From positions 496,001 to 560,000 of the forward strand of contig NW_026570274.1 in assembly GCF_019649055.1 (NCBI RefSeq): DNA of 64,000 nucleotides, written 5' to 3'. This document shows, piece after piece, positions 19,464 through 31,676 of this stretch. Every line of letters starts with the position of its first letter. Position 1 is the stretch's first letter. Under the pieces are notes generated by a model. It worked only from the letters and a program-made list of their open reading frames with translations, ran no database searches and was not told where the DNA came from. This stretch comes from Paramacrobiotus metropolitanus. Taxonomy: Eukaryota > Tardigrada > Eutardigrada > Parachela > Macrobiotidae. The position numbers and the translations under genes were made by a program.

Positions 19464-22411
19464 ATGTATTCCAAAAGCTTCCTGGTTTTTCTCTTGGCCG
19501 GTGTGGCTCTGGTTGCAGCCAGGCGCGGAGGACCAACAAACAAGCACCACCACGAAAACATCCAGTAAGGTTACCGTGACCTTTACATACCGGTAGCCTT
19601 TAACCGAGTAAATAATCTGCTTGTCTTCGAAAGGAAAATCAAGGAGCACTTCAGCAAAAACAATCTACACGGTGCCAAATGGGTACCAGCGGAGAACGAG
19701 TTCACCGGCATGGACCCCAGCGAACTGAAGAAGCTGTGCGGAACTAGACGCCCAACGAAGGAATCCACGGCTAGTGATCCTCATTTGGCAGCAGCTCCGT
19801 CCGTCAAGCGGGTGGCCCTGCCGCCCAGTTTTGATGTACGGAGCAAATGGCCCGGCTGCGTCAGTATGCAAGAGATCCGCGATCAAGGTCACTGTGGTTC
19901 GTGCTGGGTAAGCGCTTTTCGATAGCTGCGCACTGTGGAATGTGTGCACGTTTATCGGAGCCGGTGTTGCATGATCATGGTGAATTACAGGCGCATGCTG
20001 GAGCATCGGCACTGTCGGACCGCTACTGTATTGCCAGTGGTAGTGCTAATTCCTACCGGAAGTTGTCGGTGCAGGATTTGATTCTGTGCAGTGGAGGAGA
20101 CAATCAGAACTGGTGGTGAGTATTATCGCTCCTAGTATGTATATAGATAATCAGTATCAGTACAAGTGCATACATAATGTGCATTCGTCAAAGATTCGCA
20201 TGTTAGAGTTCAGGCAGCTGCTGATTTAGCCTTACGAAAATGATAGCTCGTCAAAATTTAAAGTAGTTTAATACTACATAATTAAATTCTTTCTTGGGAG
20301 AGTTTTATTTGATTTTGGTATCTTGTTTTTATAACGATGCCAATGTACAGCTGTAATGCCAGTTTTACTTCTGTAAAATGCAACTGGATAATATTTACAA
20401 AACATACTTAAAAACGTTTTTAAAAGAAATATTTGAAAACAGAATAAAAACAGAACCTTGGGATCGTGTCAATAAATGAAGTAAATAAACTAAATGAAGT
20501 AAATAATGAAGTCCCTTGGACTTGTACGCATTCAGTTTTGCTTGCTCTGTAAAAAAGTATAAAAACTGTATGTACACGTAAACGTGCAAACTGTCCTACA
20601 TATTATATTGTAAACTATCGAAGTATCCCCGTATTCTCAGTGACGGAAATGACCCCCGCGTCCCATACGCCATGGCGGTTAGTACCGGTATTGTGACGGG
20701 TGGTGATTATCAAAGCTCCGCGGCTGATCAGGGATGTATGCCGTATGTCTCCTACACAACCGACGCCTCCAGCGCCACTTCCACTAGTCAGTGCACCAAA
20801 ACCTGCGCCAACACCGCCATTAACTACAGCCAAAATAAAACCTACGGTCAGCCGATTTCTTGCAGCATCGTTGCTGCTTGGCAGTCGTATATTTATATGA
20901 AACGCTGACTCAACAAACTCTTCATGTCTAACAGGTTCTTCGTGGTATGCGTTGGGGAACAACTTCGCCAACAACTCCGGCGGAGCAGCCGCATCCATCG
21001 CCACCACCGATACGGTCATCCATCAAATCCAGTATGAACTGCAGACTAACGGCCCAATGACCGTCGCCATTGACGTTTACGATGATTTCTTCGCGTACCA
21101 ATCCGGTCAGTTAGCGTCGTCAGCCTCAAGGCAAATAGTTAGTCGCGTGACCTTTAGGAGTATATAGCACGTCATTAGCATAGTTAGATTAATATTCCGT
21201 TAATTCTCTTCAAGTTCTCTGTTCAGTAATCAGCTGCGTGACCTTTAGGAGTGTATCAGCACGTAACCGGCAACTACTCCGGCGGACACGCCATGAAACT
21301 CATCGGCTGGGGAACGGAAAACGGCACCGACTACTGGCTGATCGCCAACTCGTGGGGTTACAAGTGGGGCATCAACGGCACCGTGAAATTCCTGCGCGGC
21401 ACGAATCACCTCGGCATCGAAGACTATATTGTGGCTGGGTTGGTCAGCCCCACCGCGACGGCGCCCATTCAAAACATTCCCTGTGACACGAACGGATGTC
21501 AAGGCCGGGTGCGCTACGCCATGACCTCGACTAATATCTGCTCGCAACAATACTGTGCATGCAGCTACCAGAACGGTCTGTGGAATCCGTCGAAGAACGC
21601 GTACGACTGGGTGAATGTCACCGCGCCCAAGGTGTTCACGTGTTCAGCCGGGCAGGCGTTTGATTCGTCAGCCAGTGTCTTGGGTTGCGCCAGTACCAGC
21701 ACCATTGTGGCATGCGGTGGCACCGCTTCTTCTGCGACGAATGCGCCGGCTACCATGACACCGTCGACAACGGTGACAACGACACACGCGACCACGCCCA
21801 CCACGCCGGCGACCAATGCCAACACGTCACCTAACAGTAACAGCAATAGTAATCCCAGTTCTCCGCCTAGCAGCCCCGCTCCACCCCCGTCCACCACCCA
21901 ACAACCGGCACCCCTTGGTGGTCGCCCCACCGGCGGATTCGACTGGTGTGACCGCACCTTCTGCGGTAATAAGACCAACGGAAACTACGCCACCGCGCCC
22001 TGCAGTATGAACTACTGCAGCTGCTCCAATGGGAACGGGCAGTGGTTAGGTTGCGGCGGGGGAACGGTGTTCGACGGGAATATTCACTCGTGTGTGAACA
22101 CGAACCCGACGTACTGTGGGCAGAAACCGCCGCAGAGCGGTGCTCCCCCGCCGACCAACACGGCGCCGGCACCGGCTCCGCAGGCGACGGCCAGTCTGTG
22201 CAATGTCGCCAATTGTCAACTGCGGGATTTACCGAATAACTGGTGGTTCTCCCTGGGACAGTGCAGTCAATACTGGTGCTACTGCGATAAGGGGATGCAG
22301 CCGACGACCGCGATGGGGGCTCGTCTGCAGACATGCCCGTCTGGCCAGTTGTTCGACTTCCGGTCGGAGATCAGTAACTGCAAGTCGGTTGGTCAGATCC
22401 CATACTGTTAG
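19464..22411 (+). CDS. Secreted cathepsin B-like cysteine protease fused to three Cys-rich chitin-binding-like modules
   Basis: Six exons (19464-19564, 19634-19907, 19991-20115, 20641-20846, 20935-21105, 21249-22411) join in frame to 679 residues. A signal peptide ([19 protein letters not shown]) is followed by a cathepsin B-type propeptide ending ELKKLCG, then a C1A protease domain. The catalytic residues are Cys124 in GHCGSCW, His306 in [12 protein letters not shown] and Asn326 in ANSWG. SDRYC and a CDGN motif also match cathepsin B. The segment that forms the occluding loop in cathepsin B is short and lacks the paired His, so carboxydipeptidase activity is doubtful. After residue 360 come a Cys-rich module (from Cys371), a Thr/Ser/Pro linker, and two more modules (from Cys526 and Cys610), with the CxxxxC...YCxC...C...F...C pattern of chitin-binding-like domains. 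AATAAA lies at 22514-22519. Likely a gut or cuticle protease tethered to chitin (inference). Its last exon seeded the duplicated array downstream. Confidence 0.85.
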
Positions 22412-23041
22412 CTAATTCGACCAAGACATTTGCAGTAAGAAAAGCTCAAAATACAGTGCTCTGTAGCATGCACGTGTGTCTTTTCTAGTTAAAACTTTCC
22501 ATCTGACAACGTAAATAAATCTATCATCGATTTTAATTAAAATATTGACACAGAAGTTATTATTAGCCCACAAAACTATTTCTGTATATTGTTGAATCAC
22601 GATACAAGCGGCATGTCTGTTACGTTAAGTTATTTGACTAACAAGTAACAACTGCGGAAGGTCAGTCATAATATGAAATATGTTATGGTAGTAAAGCCTC
22701 TTCCCGCGTGATAACTGAAACATAGAGAAATCTGGAATCATATCTGCACACTATATAACAACAACAACAACAAACAGAAAACACTCTGTACCAAAGTACT
22801 CTGTACGCGTTCAAAAACGCAACAAATCTAAAACTCAAACTTATTTTTATCTACTCAGCGACTACAACATCCAGTGTCTAATCAGCTAATAAACGGTTCT
22901 GGGCAACCAAAAGTCTGGCAGGAAGAACTGGTTCAAGAATACGCCCACATTACGAAAATGATAACACCATTGCTGGGAACGCGAGGAAACCGGAACAATT
23001 AAAAAAAACCAATCCATTTAACATGTATGTGGGTCACTGTT
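22412..23041. other. Convergent 3' spacer between the cathepsin and BTB copy A
   Basis: The cathepsin 3' UTR (AATAAA at 22514) and the end of the minus-strand BTB gene face each other across 630 bp. The text of this spacer recurs, diverged, after each decayed cathepsin copy (26215-26908, 30480-31676, 34950-35573), so it is part of the duplicated unit. A (CAA)n tract lies near 22760. Confidence 0.6.
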
Positions 23042-25201
23042 TCACATCATTCCAGTAGGCAGTTCAGCAGTCATTTCAATCTGCAGTGTTAAGGAGAAGT
23101 CAGCAGGGTTGACGTAGCCGTTCGCCGGATCCAATAATTCCTCGAAATACAAACCTTCATGAATGATGAGTAACCGAGAATTCAGCGCGAAAACTCTCAC
23201 CTCCATAAAGATATATTTCAGCAATCCCCAGCGAGAAGTTTGCTTGCAATACAGGCGGGAAAACGCTACAAAGTTGAAGAATACTGGATTGCCTGATGTT
23301 ACGATAACCGTACGGGAACTAAGGGAAGCATACTTTTCTTGATCGGTGCAGTTCCAGCTTTCCATGGCAGGAGGCGCAGTTCTGCATGAACTTGACAGTT
23401 CCAAGTTGCCGACTTGGGAGGGTTGTAACACCACAAGTAGAAGCCAAAAGCCGTCGGTGCACTGTCTGTATCGTTCTTGACGTAGATGCACCTGTAATAC
23501 GACGCACTGCAATGGCTTCCACCTTCGCCCACTTCAAAGTTTCGGCCTCGTCTACGGCTACCGCCTCACCAGAGCAGGTTCCTAAGTGTAATGCGATCGC
23601 TGGGCGCATACGGTTCCCCCGGAACCACCTTCCGGACATCCGGAATGGTGAAGTTAATGACACCCACAGCCCGAACATCTAAAGATGGCCGAAAGTTGAA
23701 ACAATGCCCAAAACATGGGTGAAATTTCTAGTGTACACATAAACAAAACTAACTTTGTCGGGGGTCCGTACGGAACGGTAGCTGCGGTTTGATTGCGGCG
23801 TTCTTGTGGTGGAAGATGTCCCGTTCTTCCGATTTCAGCAACAAACCCCTCTGAATACAAAAACCCGCATTACCATATTCCGTAATACTGTAATATATAT
23901 TCCGGCGGTGAACTGTTTCGGCCTATGTAATGTTAGTAGGCCAGCACAAACCAGTCTTAATAGGAGGCAATTACATCATCTCTTGTCAGTGGCTTAATGT
24001 TCAAATATAGAATAAACGTCAGTGTGACGGCCGTACCTTGACAGGCCCATCCAGCAGCTCACCACTAGTCAAGAGGGGAAAACGAATAAGAAACAGCGTC
24101 TGGCCCAATATCTCACGCCGACTGGCGGCAGAAGAGTCCAAGTTCCTTCGTGTGCACATGTTCTCAGCCCACCTGCCACAAACGATACAAGCCGCGGTTA
24201 GCGTGCTCACTGTTTTCAATGGGCTCCGTTCTACATCTATGAATCAGTTGAGGAGGACTGCAGATATTCGTCTTACTTATCCACCGACAACCAAATTCTA
24301 TCTTCACTGGCGGTCAACGTATCCCGCTGCAGAATAGTGCGCAGTGCCTCGTGTCCAATCGCACTGAACTGCTCCGATTCCCAAATTAACTTCGGTGATT
24401 CATCAATGAGGTATAAACACTCCTCCAGGATACTCGGCGCCACACTATCGTAGTGAACCGCCTATGCAACAATCATTATATTGTATAGTAGAGTCACTGG
24501 AGTGCATGGTAACCCAAGTTCTGATAAAACCCACGTCATCCAGAATATCCAGGCAATTGCTGATTGTGAGATCCTTCAGGACGAAATCAGTACACATGGC
24601 AACCAGTAATGGCAGATCGTACTTGTCCGCGCAGCCCAACGTGGGGAAAACGTTATCCTTGGTGAGGGTCTGAACGGCATCGGTGTAGATAAAACTGCAC
24701 AATGGGTTGTTGTTGGTCATGTACGGAATTCACTCCAAAGGCCACGAAATACCGTAGCAGTAACGACAGATATTTACCTGAGCATGTTAGAAAAGGCTTC
24801 GGGAAGAACGTCGGGAATGCTGATGGGTGCTTTGCGCTTATCGGGCAGACTTCCATAGAACATGGTATGGAATACAGGACTGCGACCCATTATGACCCTG
24901 CATGACGACAATGACAAGCTACAACTGCAAAGTGCAAAGCAGCCAAATGGATGTGGCGCTCATGGGAGAGGTCTGACGAGTGCAGATTTATGTCTGACGA
25001 ACCGCCATCGATGGATCGATGGAGAACTCACCTATGGGCAGGAAAAATCTTCACAGCGCCATAATCACGTCCTACTCGGAACCGAACATCGCTGGTGTCT
25101 TCACACAGCAGCAGATTCTTTGCATAGTCGCCAAGCTTCGCCATCTTCGTGCTACCTTCCGCATCCGATGATTGTGCTGTACTTTGCCGTTTTTGCGACA
25201 T
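23042..25201 (-). CDS. BTB-BACK-MATH protein, copy A (BTBD17-like)
   Basis: The exons, in coding order, are 25201-25032, 24897-24778, 24694-24535, 24461-24277, 24172-24037, 23850-23754, 23678-23570, 23491-23334, 23292-23201 and 23140-23042. They give 441 residues in frame. Exons 1-3 encode a BTB/POZ domain (SDVRFRVG, FPAHR, FHTMFYGSLP, CADKYDLPLLV), exons 4-5 a BACK-like helical region, and the last exons a MATH/TRAF-like domain (WNCQVHAELRLL, WGLLKYIF, LLDPANGYVNP). The order BTB-BACK-MATH resembles BTBD17 rather than SPOP/bath (MATH first). Such proteins typically act as Cullin-3 substrate adaptors (family knowledge). Without the 41-nt intron at 23293-23333 the frame breaks. The conserved leader exon lies at 25457-25508, but the splice acceptor seen before the ATG in B, C and D has changed from CAG to CCG here. 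Confidence 0.75.
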
Positions 25202-25454
25202 ATAGCGGCAGTCGGCAGGGAGTGTGAACATTCAGATTACAGTCGATCGGGATCCCGTACTTGTTGCGCAGCTGGAAGTACTTAAACAATAGACGTCTCA
25301 GGTTTCAGAGCAATCAAAAACGCTTGCATTAAAACCAGTTGTCTCTATCAGCGAGAAATTTAAAAATCGCGAGAGCGTGACAAGGTACTTAATAACTGTA
25401 AAATCCTTGTTCGTCTTGCTGCTAAGTTTCACGGTTCACTGACGTCTGCCTCTC

Positions 25455-25510
25455 ACCCGTTGGCGGGGGCTTGGCACGCTATACTAACGCAAGGCGGAAC
25501 TGCCGCGTGA
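25455..25510 (-). promoter_or_regulatory. Conserved 5' leader exon / promoter block of BTB copy A
   Basis: On the minus strand this block ends CCAACGG|GTGAG, a 5' splice site at 25457/25456, about 255 bp before the ATG at 25201. The block (CCGTTGGCGG...ACTAACGCAAGGCGGAACTGCCGCG on the + strand) recurs before every BTB copy. It is probably a non-coding first exon with core promoter elements. Confidence 0.6.
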
Positions 25511-25689
25511 GTAGGCTAGGCAATTCTTCTTAATCTTAACTAACGTCTAACCACTTTAAAGCACCATCATAAGAGTATATACTTCTATATGTAGTTCTGA
25601 ACCAGAATCACATTGTGCCTCGATATTTGGTGGACATACTAAGTGGACGTTTGAAAAAGGTAGAAATCTTCCTTAAATAGATCTTTTAA

Positions 25690-26214
25690 AAGATCTTCAG
25701 CAACCACCTCTCGGCGGTCGTCGAACGACCAGATGCGACTGGTATGCCGGGTGGCCGCACCTTAATCGGCGGCAACAAGAACAATGGGATTTACGCCACC
25801 AAGCCGTGTAGCATGAATTACTGCAGTTCTCCAGTGGAGACGTAATGTGGTTGGATTTCGGGCTGGAATACGGTGTTCGATAGGAATATCCACACGTGTG
25901 CAACAATGAACCCGACGTACTGTGGGCAGAGACCGCCACAGAGTGGTGCGCCCTCGTCGACCAACACGGCGCCGGCACCCGGAGCCGGCGACGGCCAGTC
26001 TGTGCAACGTCGCCAACTGTTAACTGCGGGATTTACCGAATAACTGGTGGTTCTCCCTGGGACAGTGCAGTCAGTACTGGTGCTACTGCGATCAGGGGAT
26101 GCAGCCGACGATGGTGGCTCGCGTGCAGACATGCCAGTTGTTCGACTTCCGATCGGAGATCAGCAACTTTAGTCGGTCGGTCAGATACAGTACCATTCTG
26201 TTAGTTAATTGACC
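25690..26214 (+). pseudogene. Decayed copy 1 of the cathepsin C-terminal exon
   Basis: The sequence matches the cathepsin gene from about 21900 to 22411 (for example ATGAACCCGACGTACTGTGG and TGGTGGTTCTCCCTGGGACA), but frameshifts and stops break the frame. It starts at CAGCAACCACC, next to a small AGATCTTTTAAAAGATCT palindrome (25679-25696). No protease part is present, so it is a 3' fragment carried along with the BTB duplication. Confidence 0.8.
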
Positions 26215-26908
26215 AAGACATTTACAGTAAATAAAATTCACAATACACTTATATGATGCATGCAATGATGATGCACGTGCTTTTCGAGTTAAAACAAGTT
26301 TCCGTCTGACAACCTCAGTAACTCTAGTATCATGGATTTCAATTAAAATGTTGAAACACTAATTATTATTAGCGCACCAAACTACTTCTGTATATTGCTT
26401 AATCACTTTGCAAGCGATGCTCTGCTACATTGAACTTGTTATACTTACTCGTAGCAACAAAGGGGCAGAAGGTCAGTCATAAATCTCATAATATGAAATA
26501 TGTCGGTGTAGACATTTGTAGTTAAGCCGGTAGCCGCGTGATAACTGGAAAATATATAAATTTAGAAAACATACAGTATCTGTAGCGTATACAACAACAA
26601 CAAACAAAAATACCATAAACACTCTGTACGCATTCAAAAACGCAATAATCTGTAATTCAAACTTATTCTGTCGACTCAACGACTAAAACATCCAGTATCT
26701 AATCAGATAACAAACGACTAACAATCGAACTGGCAAGAAGAACTGGTTCGAAATTCGCCTAAACTACGAAAACGATAACTCCATTTCGGGACACATGAGA
26801 ATACTCGGAACTCTGTCTGCTCTTGTGCCGTAGTAATAAGAATAAATAATAGTAATAATAATTAATTAAAACCGCCAATCTATTTAACATGTACGCGGGG
26901 TCATCATT
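26215..26908. other. Duplicated 3' spacer, unit 2
   Basis: This is a diverged copy of 22412-23041, including the (CAA)n tract near 26590 and the TCCAGTATCTAATCAG phrase. No gene. Confidence 0.6.
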
Positions 26909-29469
26909 TCACATCATTCCAGTAGGAAGTTCAGCAGTCATTTCGATTTGCAGTTTCAAGGAGAAGTCAGCAGGGTTGACGTAGCCGTTCGCCGGATCCA
27001 ACAATTCCTTGAAATACAAACCTGTGTAAAATAATGAGTTAACTCGAGAATTCAGCAAGAAAAGACCTCACCGCCGCAGAGATATATTTCGGGAATCCCC
27101 AGTTAGAAATTCCCTGGCAAAACAGATGGGCAAGCGCTACAAAGTAAAACAATATCGACTTGCCTGGTGTTAGGGTAACCTTATATGGAAGCATACTTCT
27201 CTTGACTGGTGCCGTTTCCTTTTTCCATGGCAGTAGGCGCAGTTCTGCATGAATTTGACAGTTCCATGTTGCCGATTGCGGGCGGCTGGTACAAATCAAA
27301 TAGTAGCCCAAAGTCGGAGACGCATCGTCTGTTTCCTGTTTGATGTAGATGCACCTGCAATATACGATGCAGTGCAAACTGTGCAATGGCTTCTCTGTCT
27401 TCGCAAACGTCAGATTTTGTGTTCATTACGAGTCTACGGCAACCTCCTCACCAGAGCAGGCCCCTAACCGTAATGGGAGCACTAGCCAAGTACGTCTTCG
27501 GCAGCTTCCTGACATCCGGAATCGTAAGGCTAATAAGGCTATTAGCGCGGGAATCTAGGATGGCCAAAACAAATGTCTATAACATGATTGAAATTTCCAA
27601 AATCGGCATAAACGGGCTAACTTTGTCGGGGCTCCGTGCGGAACGGCAGCTGGGGTTTGATGGTACCGTACTTGTAATGGAAGATGTCTAGTTCTTCCGC
27701 TGGCAGCAACAAACCGCTCTGAATAAAACCACATATAACTACTTCGGCATTTCTCAACGACCGGTTACCGTTACTTTACATTTTAAACAACTGGTCACCA
27801 GCACCAGGTGGCGTTTTCATGATAATAAACTGGCGATAGCATTTGAAATAACGTGTTCAATGGACGTAAAATTTGATTTTACTACAACAGCAGCTATATC
27901 CGGTTTTTTTACCTACAGGAGAAGGGTGGTCAAAGAACAAAGATCAAGATAACCGGATATTCAAAAACATATGTACTAAATTTACCGGTTATTAAGAAAC
28001 AGGAAGTATTCACCCAGCCCATATTACTTAACTCTGGTGGCTCAATTTTACCGGCTACGTCAGACAAACTGGCCGTGAGCCAATCTCAACAGACAACTAT
28101 TTAGCCCTTACCAGCGATTTTAAGTCTTACTCAAATCGAAAACATAAAAATTGGTGCGAAGGTCATACCCTGACAGGCCCATCCACCAGTTTGTAATTAG
28201 TCAGGAGCGGAAAGCGAACGAGAAGCAGCGTCTGGCCCAGTATCTTACGCCGATTGGCGGCGGAAGCGTCCAAATTCCTCTGTGTGCACATGTTTGCCGC
28301 CCACCTGCCACAAACGATACAAGCCGCAGTTGGTGTAGAGCAGATACTCATTACTGTATCTGACTGAGTATCTGCACAATTTAAGGCCAAAATCATGGTC
28401 GCCCGCTGCCATACCCAGAATTCCGTGGGAAACGACGCAGTGCACTCAGAACACAGTCATTACAAAGTCGCAACATCCGTGCTCCAAATGCGTGCAGAAG
28501 GCTGGGTATGACAGCGTCCCAGCGCGCGACCATTTAGTCCTTAACTGTAGAAGAGGAATGCAAAAATGGTCTTACTTATCAACCGACGAGCAAATTATAT
28601 CTTCATTGGCGGTCAACGTGTCCCGCTGGAGAATGATGCGCAGTGCCACCTCTCCAATCGCATTGAACTGCTCCGATTCCCAGATTAATTTTGGTGATTC
28701 ATCAATGAGGGATAAGCATTTCTCCAGGATACTCGGCGCAACGCTATCGTAATGGACCGCCTACGCAACAGTCAACATAGTGTTATAAGGTGGAGTGTAA
28801 ACCCAAATCGCAAAAAAACCCACGTCATCCAGAATATCCAGGCAGTTATGGATGTTGAGGTCCTTCAGGACGAAGTCAGTACACATGGCTACCAATAATG
28901 GTAGATCGTACTTGTCCGCGCAGCCAAGTGTGGGGAAAACATTATCCTTGGAGAGGGTCTCCACGGAATCGGTGTAGATATAGCTGCACAAATGGTTGTG
29001 TTGTCAAAATATGTGTTATTCAATGCAAGAAACGAAATACCATTCCCTGATAGACGTGCTTACCTGAGCATGTTAGAGAAGGCTTCGGGAAGAACGTCGG
29101 GAATGGTGATTTGACCTTTGCGCGTTTCGGGCAGACTTCCATAGAACATCGTATGGAATACAGGGCTGCGCCCCATTATGACCCTGCGACCCCATAACGA
29201 CACTGCGAAGTTGCAATTGCCGAGCAAAGGATCTGGAGATTATGGACGAGAACTGAGGATCGCACGAACTGCAATCCCAGATGGAGAACTCACCTGTGGG
29301 CTGGAAAAATCTTCACTGCGCCATAATCACGGCCCACTCGGAACCGAACATCGCTAGTGTCTTTACAGAGCAGCAGATGCTTTGCATAGTCGCCAACCTT
29401 CGCCACCTTGGTGCGACTTTCCGCGTCCGATGATGATGATGATGCTGTATTTTGCCGTTTTTGCGACAT
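26909..29469 (-). CDS. BTB-BACK-MATH protein, copy B (intact)
   Basis: Exons in coding order: 29469-29294, 29183-29064, 28983-28824, 28760-28576, 28304-28169, 27718-27622, 27554-27452, 27354-27197, 27163-27072, 27007-26909. The product is 441 residues if the 33-nt intron 27164-27196 is removed, or 452 if it is retained, because 33 is divisible by three and the intron has no stop. Start ATG 29469 follows CTGCAG|CT, a good acceptor for the upstream leader exon (29695-29750). BTB, BACK and MATH regions are all present with the same motifs as copy A; the N-terminus has a short Ser run from a TCA/TGA repeat. This is the cleanest member of the array and a good reference for the others. Confidence 0.8.
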
Positions 29470-29692
29470 AGCTGCAGTCGGCAGGGAATGTGAACCTTCA
29501 GATCACAGTCACTGGGGGGCCTACAGCGCAGTTAGAAGTAAACAGCAGAGGCTTCTGAAGTCTGAGCGATCGAAAACGCTAGTTGTCCTTATCAGCGAGA
29601 ATTTCCAAATCAGGGCAACATTTTACCGTGTCAAGGTAAAATCCAAACTGCCAGCGCTCTACGTCTTCATGGTTCACTTCCGTTTGCCACTC

Positions 29693-29750
29693 ACCCGTTG
29701 GCGGTGGGCTCGTCACGCTAACGTAACGCAAGGCATAACTGCCACGGCAG
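29693..29750 (-). promoter_or_regulatory. Conserved 5' leader exon / promoter block of BTB copy B
   Basis: Same block as at 25455, with donor CCAACGG|GTGAGT at 29695/29694, 226 bp upstream of the ATG. The distal end reads ACTGCCACGGCAG, a one-base variant of the 14-bp palindrome. Confidence 0.6.
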
Positions 29751-30023
29751 CAGGCACTTAAAACGGTACACAGATTTTTTTCTTACTCGTTATTCTTAGC
29801 CAGTAAGTAATTTTAAGCATCATACAGTTATTCGTACCACCAAGAACTAAGTAAGTACTTGGTACCACTCAAAAACACCATTATACATAGTTGATAATTC
29901 TAATTTCTTAGCCAGCTGATTGTGCATTACTATTTGATGTCCATGATAAGTGGTCGTTTAAATATGGATTTTATGGTAGAAATCCAAATTAAATACGGTA
30001 CGATAGTGATTTTCTAGAAGATA

Positions 30024-30475
30024 TTCAGCAACCACCTGTAGACGGTCGTCGAACGGGCGGATTCGACTGGTGTGACCGCGCCCTGTAGTACTGCTTTTAT
30101 TCCAATGGGATGTGGTTGGGTTGTGCATGAAGATGGTGTTCAACGGGAATATCCACACGTGTGTGACCACGAACCCCACGTACTGTGGCCAGAAACAGCC
30201 ACAGAGCGGTGCGGTTCCACCGACCAATACGGCGCCTCGACCGGCTCCGCAGGCGATGTGCAACGTCGCCGGCCGCCAAGTTGCCAACTACGGGATTTAC
30301 CGAACAACTAGTAGTTCTCGTTGAGGCAGTGCAGTCAGTACTGGTGCTGTTGTGAAAAGGTGATGCAGGCGTCGATGGGGGCTCGCCGGCAGACCTGTCC
30401 AATGATGTCCATCTAGGCAGATGTTACGGTCGGAGATCCGCAACTGCAAGTCGGTCGGTCAGATACCATAGGATT
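30024..30475 (+). pseudogene. Decayed copy 2 of the cathepsin C-terminal exon
   Basis: It begins TTCAGCAACCACC and keeps GGCGGATTCGACTGGTGTGA and CCCACGTACTGTGGCCAGAA, with many indels and stops. It is more eroded than copy 1. Confidence 0.75.
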
Positions 30476-31676
30476 GTCAATCTGAGGATTCTGATTTCTG
30501 ACCAAAACTAAACGTCACATGCACTTGTGTGTTTGAGCCATCCGACAACATACTGTAATTATTGATCTTAATCTCTTAATCCAAATGTATGAGATCAACC
30601 CACTACTCGTAGATCGTAGTTACTACATAAGTATTACAATGTACGAAAATAAGTTCTGTGTTTTGAATCAGTATTTTGTACAACAGTATAAGCGATGCAC
30701 TGCTGCATTAAATTTCTTAGGTATATGATTGCAACAGCAGAAGGTCAATACGACTTCATAGTATTACTTTTGAAAATTAGCCGCTGCTGGCCGTAATACT
30801 TCCATAATTAAAGCATAGCAAACATATCGGTACTGTTTGTATCGGCAACATTAAGAAGGAAGTGAATAGTAGAGTTTTCATTTTCCTGCCGAAACATATC
30901 ACCACACGATGACGGCATAACTATCACAATGACTGTCAGCAAATTAAAAATTTTATAGAGAAATAAGTGTTATGAATTCCAAACGATTTAGCGCAATGGT
31001 AAAAAATACAAGTGCTTATTGTTGGTACTTCTGTAGATATCTATACATACACATACACACATTTATACAAAACACATTTATACATTTATACAAAACACCC
31101 ACATTTATACACCTTTATACAAAACAAAATTTAATACATGTGTGGTTATCTGTTAGTTGTCCACAAAACGCACTGCGCCACTGAATCAAGAGACATTAGA
31201 GTAACCCTACCAACAAATTTGAATTCCGTTACGAGTATATGTAAATTGCAAGAACCAAAAAACTGACGTTTGACGTAGGTGCTGCTTTTTCTGAAAGGGC
31301 TTCGGTTTATTAACTAGAAAATTCCGGCAAGGTACCTTGGCCGTCTGGAAAATCTGACACATCTGGAAAATCTGGGCAGCTGCACATTTGACACGTATAC
31401 CATGACGGCGCTGCACCGATACTCAACAAAAACACAACAGAAAAATGCGTTCAAAGCGCTATAATGAAATCCATAACTCAAACTGAACCGTACTATCTCC
31501 TCAGCGACTAAAACATCCAGTGTCCAATCAGCTAATAAGAAAACAAATCTATCAAGAAGAACTGGATCAAAAGTTCGTCTACACTACGGAAACGATAACG
31601 CCACTTCAAAGTACGCGGGAAATTTGAAACATTCGAAAACCCGACAATTTTCTTAAAATTTATGTGGGTCATTGTT
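30476..31676. other. Spacer of unit 3 with a short minisatellite
   Basis: The first part is a diverged copy of the cathepsin 3' spacer. At about 31054-31130 a unit like ACATTTATACAAAACAC is repeated four times imperfectly. No gene is seen; the open frame at 30972-31184 is a shadow of the repeat. Confidence 0.6.
31054..31130. repeat. Minisatellite, about 18-20-bp unit
   Basis: Imperfect tandem copies of ACATTTATACAAAACAC occur about four times. The tract is not seen in the other duplicated units. Confidence 0.6.

Noticed and set aside
23201-23491. Frameshift pseudogene call for BTB copies A and F
   Set aside because: A short intron at the same position in all copies restores the frame; the frameshift idea is kept only as the alternative in the micro-intron finding.
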